Virus record (IMG/VR): IMGVR_UViG_3300027722_000025
Span: 1-26,390 of that record
Source of the DNA: a virus
Reading direction: 5' to 3' (one strand)
DNA: 26,390 bases
This document shows positions 22,247 through 26,390 of this stretch, piece by piece. Position numbers and translations under genes: made by a program. Within the stretch, counting starts at the first letter, position 1. Every line of letters starts with the position of its first letter. Below the pieces are notes generated by a model. That model saw nothing but the letters and a program-made list of their open reading frames with translations. It made no database searches and was not told the DNA's origin.

Positions 22247-22779
22247 AGCTCGCTCCAATCGTTCGTTCGGGGACCGGCGTCGCTGTCGTTCTGGTTGTGC
22301 GGCGTCGACCACACGACACCCAACGCGTCTGGATACTCTGCGCGCCACAGCTGCACCGTCGATACCTTGTCGTCGATCAGCACGTCACCACGGCACACGT
22401 GCTTGGCCGCCGTGTGGATCACGCGCTTTGCCGGGATGTCGAAGTGCTTCTGGAGCCACCATTCACGGTCATGGGTCCAAGTCGGATTTGAGTTCCACGG
22501 CGACGTGACGACGTAGACATCCGCGATCCGTTGCAGCGCAGCGACCCCGTCGCGGCTCCCCGGATACACCGCGAGCGCGGTCGCCAGCGCGGGCGATTCA
22601 CCGACGGCGCGCTTGACGAGCGACGCGTCGGACGCCGACAGGCCGATTGACTTGTTGATGTCGAACTCGGTGACCTGCTCGGGAACGAACCGCAAGCCGG
22701 TGACGCGGTTGACGATGCGCAGATAGGCAGAGATAAAGTCACTAAGAATCCCATCACAATCCAAAAGGACGCGTGTCAT
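22219..22779 (-). CDS. 5'(3')-deoxyribonucleotidase, HAD superfamily
   Basis: A 186-residue protein with all HAD motifs: motif I LLDCDGILSDF (Asp7, Asp9), motif II VVTSPW (Thr92/Ser93), the lysine at AKHVC (Lys126), and motif IV DVLIDDK (Asp136/Asp137). This is the cytosolic 5'-nucleotidase type C family, which dephosphorylates deoxynucleoside monophosphates and is common in phages for nucleotide-pool control. Its ATG overlaps the TGA of the upstream HNH gene (ATGA). Its first ten codons encode the same residues as the first ten of that HNH gene, with nine synonymous differences, so it looks like a restored gene start after endonuclease insertion. Confidence 0.88.
   Translation of the reverse strand: MTRVLLDCDGILSDFISAYLRIVNRVTGLRFVPEQVTEFDINKSIGLSASDASLVKRAVGESPALATALAVYPGSRDGVAALQRIADVYVVTSPWNSNPTWTHDREWWLQKHFDIPAKRVIHTAAKHVCRGDVLIDDKVSTVQLWRAEYPDALGVVWSTPHNQNDSDAGPRTNDWSELCELIRRRS
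22750..22779 (-). repeat. Recoded first ten codons of the nucleotidase
   Basis: Codons ATG ACA CGC GTC CTT and onward encode the same ten residues as 23319-23348, with 9 of 30 bases different, all silent and with more A/T at third positions. Confidence 0.8.
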
Positions 22780-23348
22780 CGTAGGCGCTCCATGTCCGCA
22801 AGCACACGGCGCATCTCGTCAAGCGTGGCGTTGTTCTTTAGCGTGTTCGCGCGATTTGAGATCACGCGGAGGTTGCTAGCGACGTAGCCAAGATCGGGAA
22901 CGATGCGATCGAGTGACGGGCTGTTCGGTGCATGCTTGCCGCGCTTTGCGTAGTAGAAGATCTCGATCCCGAGGACCGGACAAATGTCCGGCAGAACGAG
23001 ATCGGGAATCTCATGGTCAAACGGAAACCCTTCGCGCCGAGCACGAACGCGTGCCGCGCGAAACGTCTCCGTCAACCACCACTGCCTTGGGTTCGCTGCA
23101 TAGGCCGCAACGCGCTTAGCCGCACGCTCACGAGTGACGCGAGCCTTATTTTTCTTCCACCACTTCTTGCGGTGCGCGGCCACTCTCTCCGGGTTCTGGT
23201 CGCGCCACTCATAGACCTTCGCAAGATGATCGTCTGCTCGACGCTGGTAGGTCGCGCGATTCCGTGCTCTACGAGCGGCAACAGCCGGGTCAACGAGAAC
23301 ACCCGGAAGCGCGGCCTGACCGTCGCAGTCGAGGAGTACGCGCGTCAT
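22776..23348 (-). CDS. HNH/endonuclease VII-like homing endonuclease fused to a nucleotidase start
   Basis: 190 residues from the ATG at 23348. The first ten residues (MTRVLLDCDG) are the start of a nucleotidase, not of a nuclease. From residue 11 a typical phage HNH protein follows: basic repeats (RNRATYQRRADDH, NPERVAAHRKKWWKKNKAR), then DICPVLGIEIFYY, SPSLDRIVPDLGYVASNLRV and ISNRANTLKNNATLDEMRRV. The ATG overlaps the stop of the upstream gene (ATGA) and GGGGAG lies before it, so the nuclease uses the target gene's own translation signals. Its stop overlaps the restored nucleotidase ATG. A longer in-frame start at 23363 is less likely. Confidence 0.85.
   Translation of the reverse strand: MTRVLLDCDGQAALPGVLVDPAVAARRARNRATYQRRADDHLAKVYEWRDQNPERVAAHRKKWWKKNKARVTRERAAKRVAAYAANPRQWWLTETFRAARVRARREGFPFDHEIPDLVLPDICPVLGIEIFYYAKRGKHAPNSPSLDRIVPDLGYVASNLRVISNRANTLKNNATLDEMRRVLADMERLR
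23319..23348 (-). repeat. Original first ten codons of the nucleotidase, retained in the HNH gene
   Basis: Codons ATG ACG CGC GTA CTC and onward encode MTRVLLDCDG. The GC-rich third positions match the surrounding genes. It is the partner of 22750-22779. Confidence 0.8.
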
Positions 23349-23569
23349 CGGATCTCCCCGCATCGCAACTTCGCTTCGGCCTCGGCTCTGGTCTCACGCC
23401 AGTTACCGCAACCGAGTGAGGCGACGAGCGCGCGACGTGCGAGCAGCAGCGAATCCGGCCGCGTGAATCCCAGCCGATCGTGAATCTCGCGCAGGGTCTC
23501 GCCGGTACCGCTGGCACAGATCGCGAGCAGCTCGACGGCGCCGTAGGTGGTGCGTTGGGTGGGCGTCAT
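23345..23569 (-). CDS. Small HTH-like hypothetical protein
   Basis: 74 residues. PTQRTTYGAVELLAICASG then TLREIHDRLGFTRPDSLLLA looks like a compact winged-helix or HTH (helix, turn, recognition helix). It is followed by ALVASLGCGNWRETRAEAEA. Not assigned to a named family. Coupled at both ends by ATGA overlaps: with the ribbon-helix-helix gene upstream and with the HNH/nucleotidase start downstream. Confidence 0.65.
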   Translation of the reverse strand: MTPTQRTTYGAVELLAICASGTGETLREIHDRLGFTRPDSLLLARRALVASLGCGNWRETRAEAEAKLRCGEIR

Positions 23570-23709
23570 GGCTTGGATCCGTTCGGCGCGACGCTGTCCA
23601 GCGCTCGCTCGATCAGTTTCCCGGGCGGTACACCCTCACGCTTCGCCAGAGCACGGATACGCTCGTACGATTCGGCGGTGACAGATACAGATCTTTTCTT
23701 ACTCGGCAT
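23566..23709 (-). CDS. Ribbon-helix-helix DNA-binding protein (47 aa)
   Basis: A short ORF with a strong ribosome binding site (GGAGGT, five bases before the ATG at 23709). The sequence KKRSVSVTAESYERIRALAK then REGVPPGKLIERALDSV is a textbook ribbon-helix-helix: a beta strand (RSVSVT), helix A (ESYERIRALAKREG), a turn, and helix B (PGKLIERALDSV). These act as dimeric repressors or antitoxin-type regulators. No toxin partner is visible next to it. The stop is coupled by ATGA to the next gene. It is a candidate regulator of the early genes. Confidence 0.8.
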   Translation of the reverse strand: MPSKKRSVSVTAESYERIRALAKREGVPPGKLIERALDSVAPNGSKP

Positions 23710-23971
23710 GGACCACCTCCGTCGCGACGAGCCCGAGCTTCCGCTCGATCATCGCCAAGTCGTCAGGGCGCACACCCGGCGCGTGCTCGCGCCAAACGCC
23801 CACCGCGACGTGGAGATCGTTCATCGCGTTGCGGTAGTCCGTCCCGATCGCCTGCGCGATCTCGACGACACGCTGGCGCTCGGCAACGACGCTGAGTAGA
23901 AGTTCTTTGTTTCGCTTGGCTGCCTCGAGGTTGTCGAAGCGCATTTGTTTTAGTGCTTTGGCTGCTTTCAT
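23699..23971 (-). CDS. Coiled-coil hypothetical protein
   Basis: 90 residues, nearly all helical: KAAKALKQMRFDNLEAAKRN, LLLSVVAERQRVVEIAQAIG, MNDLHVAVGVWREHAP, and DDLAMIERKLGLVATEVVH. Not recognised. Its ATG overlaps the methyltransferase stop (ATGA), and its TAA lies 11 bases inside the ribbon-helix-helix gene. An oligomerising accessory protein is possible. Confidence 0.7.
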   Translation of the reverse strand: MKAAKALKQMRFDNLEAAKRNKELLLSVVAERQRVVEIAQAIGTDYRNAMNDLHVAVGVWREHAPGVRPDDLAMIERKLGLVATEVVHAE

Positions 23972-24690
23972 GACTCCACCTCTCGTGTCGAAAACATATC
24001 AATCTGCAATGGCCTCTTGAGTCGCCTCACGGCCTCGCGATACGCATCCGCGTCCATCTCCGCGCCCACGGCGCGACGGCCGTGCGCCAGCGCTGCGGCC
24101 ATGAACCCACCCCACCCCGCCATCGGGTCGCAGACCAGGTCGCCGGGTCGCGAGTAGTCCCGCACCAGCGCATGCTCGAGCGCAGCCGGTTTGCCGCGCC
24201 CTCCGCCTCGGGGTGATCCGCCGGCGCGCCCATTGCCCTCGGCCCCGACCACGTACGCTCCCGGATTCGTCCAGCCGCCCACGAACGCCTCGGTTCGAGG
24301 CCTGCCCACCATGGCGTAGACTACCCAACTCGATGGTCCATCCCCCTGCATGCGACAGGACATGCCGCGGATCACGCAGGGAACCGGCGCGAACGCGTAC
24401 CGGCCCACGGACTCATAGGCTGCCCTGTACGCGGGGATCAGCTCGTCATCGCAAAGGCAGACCATCCAGCCGGAAACGCGCGCTGACCACGAGCGCACGA
24501 ACGCGTGGACGTCATCCGGGGTCCACGGGGCGTAGGCAGGGGTCAGGCCGGCCGGATCGGTGTCATCGTTGCGGGTGGTGACAGCGGCGTGGGTGCGCGC
24601 TGAGTAGGGCGGATCGGTGATCAGCGCGGAGCATGTGATGCCAGGTAGGACATCCTCCCACTTGCCCGGGTGTAATGTAGGCCGGCTCAC
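23968..24690 (-). CDS. DNA methyltransferase (N6-adenine or N4-cytosine), solitary
   Basis: 240 residues from a GTG at 24690; the open frame extends to a TTG at 24753, but that part lacks protein character. Motif IV TDPPYS (residues 25-30) comes first and the SAM-binding motif I (LVCDPMAGWGGF, 185-196) near the C-terminus, preceded by DYSRPGD and followed by AVGAEMDADAY, so the order is that of beta-class enzymes. DPPY favours adenine-N6 methylation. There is no restriction partner. A phage enzyme of this kind usually protects the phage genome or tags it. The Gly-rich segment RAGGSPRGGGRGKPA is a likely loop. Confidence 0.85.
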   Translation of the reverse strand: MSRPTLHPGKWEDVLPGITCSALITDPPYSARTHAAVTTRNDDTDPAGLTPAYAPWTPDDVHAFVRSWSARVSGWMVCLCDDELIPAYRAAYESVGRYAFAPVPCVIRGMSCRMQGDGPSSWVVYAMVGRPRTEAFVGGWTNPGAYVVGAEGNGRAGGSPRGGGRGKPAALEHALVRDYSRPGDLVCDPMAGWGGFMAAALAHGRRAVGAEMDADAYREAVRRLKRPLQIDMFSTREVES

Positions 24691-24851
24691 AGTACACCCA
24701 GATGTGTGAGACCGACCGTGACAACATGGCGCGAACGGCGTTCGGCCGCCCAACCTGTCCCGACGGTAGAGACGGACGATAGGCTATTGAATTCACAATA
24801 TGAATCTACCGAATCCGTCCGCTTGTCCCGTCCTAACAGGGGTCCAGGACT

Positions 24852-24857
24852 ATTATA
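24852..24857 (-). promoter_or_regulatory. Possible -10 box for the early leftward operon
   Basis: A perfect TATAAT on the minus strand in the AT-rich gap, about 160 bp before the methyltransferase start. No recognisable -35 box at 16-18 bp. Confidence 0.3.
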
Positions 24858-24902
24858 TGTTTTATTATTATGAAGTTCTTTAGATTCAATAAGGTTGGGA
24901 CG

Positions 24903-24931
24903 TTGGGACAGAACAGAGATATAGGTATAAT
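24903..24931 (+). promoter_or_regulatory. Possible sigma70-like promoter on the plus strand
   Basis: TTGGGA, 17-bp spacer, TATAAT. It points into the antisense of the primase gene, so it is either spurious or drives an antisense RNA. The -35 box overlaps one of the TTGGGAC repeats. Confidence 0.25.
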
Positions 24932-25006
24932 AATCATCCGGTTGACCGTGACCCAACCTGATTGATTTCAGATTGGACCGTCTCGACCTAAGTGGGACGG
25001 GCAGGA

Positions 25007-26390
25007 TCACGACTGGAACCCCCACCGCCGCTGTGTTCCTGGCCGGATGTACCGCCAGCGCCTGTCGCCGGTCGATTCGCGCTGCCGCTCCCACCCAAGC
25101 GTCTTCAGGATCCTCGCGACACGCATTTGGGCCGCGCGGTCCTGGCGTGCCGCGTCAAGCTTGAGCGCATCCCGCAAGAGCGCCGAGATTGAAACCTCCG
25201 CAACCGTGGGTGCCGCGATGAAGTCGGCAATTGTGTCCAGCCATACATCTTCGTTCTCGAACTCGATATTCGATTCCTCGCGCTCCTCGTCGAGCTTTCG
25301 GTCGAACCACCACGGCTCTTGTGATTCGTAGGCGACGCGCGCCTCGGCCCAGAGCTGATCCCGAGCATGGGCGAGCTGTTCGCGATCGATCGGGCCAGCC
25401 ACCGGGACGATCCAGAACCGGCGCGACCCGGTGTCGTCGGTCAGGATCTCCTGTCGATTCGTGGAGCCGCACAGCGCCACCCCGCGGGCCTTGCGCACGA
25501 CGCTGCGCGCGTAGGGTGCGCGGAACATGTCGTGGGTGGACGTCATGAACGCCTTGAGCCGGGACTCCGCACGGCCGGTGACCACGTTCTCGAGCTCGGA
25601 GAACTCATAGATCCATGCCGCGTGAATCTGCTGGAAGGAGTCTTTGTTGGAGATATCAATGGCAGAGTCCGAGTGCCACTGTCCGCCGAGGATCGCAAAG
25701 AACGTCGATTTAAAGAATCCCTGTTTACCGAACAGCATCAGAGCAGTGTCGAGCTTGCATCCTGGCTCAAGAGCTCGTGCGATGGCCCCGATCATCCAGC
25801 GACGAATCATCTCGGCGTGGAGTTTGGAATCCGATCCGAGATAGTCGAGCGCCATGGATGCGAGGCGTTGGGTTCCGTCCCAGTTGATCGAGTCGAGGTA
25901 TTGTCGAATCGGATGAAAGGGGCGCTGCTCAGCCGCCTTTGCGATCGCGGCGTGCACGTCGGACGGCGTCGGCGAGTACCCGAGCACGTGATCGGCGTGC
26001 GCTCGGATGTCGTGGACGAGCGTCTCTTTCATGGGCGCCCCATCGATCCAGACGTCGCCGGTCATCTCGTTGAGCGTCCACCGCCCGCGGTAGTCGGGGT
26101 GATGACACACGAATCGCTGCACGTTGACGTATGCGCGTTTGAACGTGAACCCGTCGGACTTGAACGCGCATCCCGCGCGCCAATCGACGTCGTGCTCGTC
26201 CGGCAGCGGCGGAGCAGCGGCGGCGGCGTGTTGTGTCGAGTAGATCGGTCGAGCGTCCGCTTTGAGTAGGTAGCCACGCTCGCGCTGACAGCGCACTGCG
26301 ACGGACTGTATTTTGTGGGCGAGTTGTTTTTCGTTCCACGGAGGATCGCAGCGTGGGTTGTAGTCGCTGGCGATGATTGACAGCGTGGTA
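25007..26390 (-). CDS. Primase-helicase with VapE-type ATPase domain, 5' end outside the window
   Basis: The frame is open to the right edge; 460 residues are visible. The first visible residues (SDYNPRCDPPWNEKQLAHKI) look like the end of a primase C-terminal domain, so the missing part is probably a primase. The VapE ATPase (PF05272) follows: FHPIRQYLDSINWDGTQRLA, Walker A LFGKQGFFKST (about 25699-25731), ISNKDSFQQIHAAWIYEFSE (Walker B region), MFRAPYARSVVRKARGVALC and DDTGSRRFWIVPV (sensor region). The C-terminus ends in a basic winged-helix-like segment (RVARILKTLGWERQRES). It is a replication protein of phages and satellites that unwinds DNA at the origin. Confidence 0.88.
   Translation of the reverse strand, partial: TTLSIIASDYNPRCDPPWNEKQLAHKIQSVAVRCQRERGYLLKADARPIYSTQHAAAAAPPLPDEHDVDWRAGCAFKSDGFTFKRAYVNVQRFVCHHPDYRGRWTLNEMTGDVWIDGAPMKETLVHDIRAHADHVLGYSPTPSDVHAAIAKAAEQRPFHPIRQYLDSINWDGTQRLASMALDYLGSDSKLHAEMIRRWMIGAIARALEPGCKLDTALMLFGKQGFFKSTFFAILGGQWHSDSAIDISNKDSFQQIHAAWIYEFSELENVVTGRAESRLKAFMTSTHDMFRAPYARSVVRKARGVALCGSTNRQEILTDDTGSRRFWIVPVAGPIDREQLAHARDQLWAEARVAYESQEPWWFDRKLDEEREESNIEFENEDVWLDTIADFIAAPTVAEVSISALLRDALKLDAARQDRAAQMRVARILKTLGWERQRESTGDRRWRYIRPGTQRRWGFQS

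Larger units (their letters stand above)
24691..25006. promoter_or_regulatory. AT-rich intergenic region with TGGGAC repeats; candidate origin or promoter region
   Basis: This is a 316-bp gap with no convincing gene between primase-helicase and methyltransferase. From 24782 to 24935 it is clearly AT-rich against a GC-rich genome. It holds direct repeats TTGGGAC at 24895 and 24903 (8 bp apart), GTGGGACGG at 24992, and inverted copies CTGTCCCG (24755) and TTGTCCCGTCC (24823). A short palindrome ATTCAcaataTGAAT lies at 24791-24805. Promoter-like boxes: plus strand TTGGGA-17-TATAAT (24903-24931); minus strand TATAAT at 24852-24857 without a good -35. Function inferred. Confidence 0.5.

Noticed and set aside
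23566-23709. Ribbon-helix-helix protein as an antitoxin of a toxin-antitoxin pair
   Set aside because: Neither neighbour resembles a known toxin fold (RelE, PIN, Fic or similar), so a plain regulator is the safer call.
24687-25094. 135-codon minus-strand ORF spanning the AT-rich gap
   Set aside because: Its composition changes abruptly along its length, it has no recognisable domain, and it overlaps the 3' end of the primase-helicase gene and the methyltransferase start.
25007-26390. VapE as a virulence or toxin gene
   Set aside because: The name is historical. The domain is a replication ATPase of phages and islands, and here it is joined to primase-like sequence.

Overview
The window is a high-GC, densely packed tailed-phage or prophage segment (Caudoviricetes). 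A tape-measure protein, a tail-tube protein and a G/GT chaperone pair together imply a long non-contractile (siphovirus-like) tail. The short start/stop overlaps (ATGA, GTGA, TGATG) and strong G/C in third codon positions suggest a high-GC bacterial host. No integrase, tRNA or lysis gene is visible, and the host cannot be named from the sequence.

Almost everything reads on the minus strand, so gene order runs from right to left. Replication and early region (26390 to about 20800): the 3' part of a primase/VapE-type helicase gene entering from the right edge; an AT-rich gene-free region with TGGGAC repeats (24691-25006); a DNA methyltransferase; a coiled-coil protein; a ribbon-helix-helix protein; a small HTH-like protein; an HNH endonuclease inserted at the start of a 5'-deoxynucleotidase gene; and three cysteine-rich proteins. 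Packaging and head region (20803-10013): small and large terminase subunits, portal, DnaT-like head-tail connector, a 52-aa membrane protein, small connector proteins, a Mu F-like minor head protein, a protease-scaffold fusion, decoration protein, major capsid protein and neck proteins. Tail region (9846 to left edge): tail terminator, tail tube, a second HNH endonuclease, the frameshifted chaperone G/GT and the tape measure. Two stretches oppose this direction: a six-gene plus-strand cassette of virion or fibre-like proteins (5843-9409), including one with about 18 copies of a 20-residue A/G/S/T-rich repeat, and a single plus-strand gene at 14427.

The most notable observations are these. (1) The HNH gene at 22776-23348 begins with the same ten codons as the nucleotidase that follows it. 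The two copies encode identical residues but differ at 9 of 30 bases, all synonymously, and both keep the ATGA coupling. This looks like an endonuclease insertion that brought a recoded 5' end to repair its target gene. (2) A 10-bp motif, (A/T)AATCGACCC, occurs six times. Five copies lie 28-36 bp upstream of start codons in the transcription direction, before genes that lack a clear Shine-Dalgarno sequence; the sixth lies inside the protease gene upstream of a nested scaffold start. It is a good candidate for a phage late promoter or operator. (3) A canonical G-GGA-AAA slippery site precedes the stop of the tail chaperone gene and leads exactly into the -1 frame. (4) The leftmost ~200 bases on the minus strand carry, out of frame with the tape measure, a fragment resembling a bacterial RecB/AddA-type helicase. 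This suggests a prophage truncation boundary or an assembly chimera.
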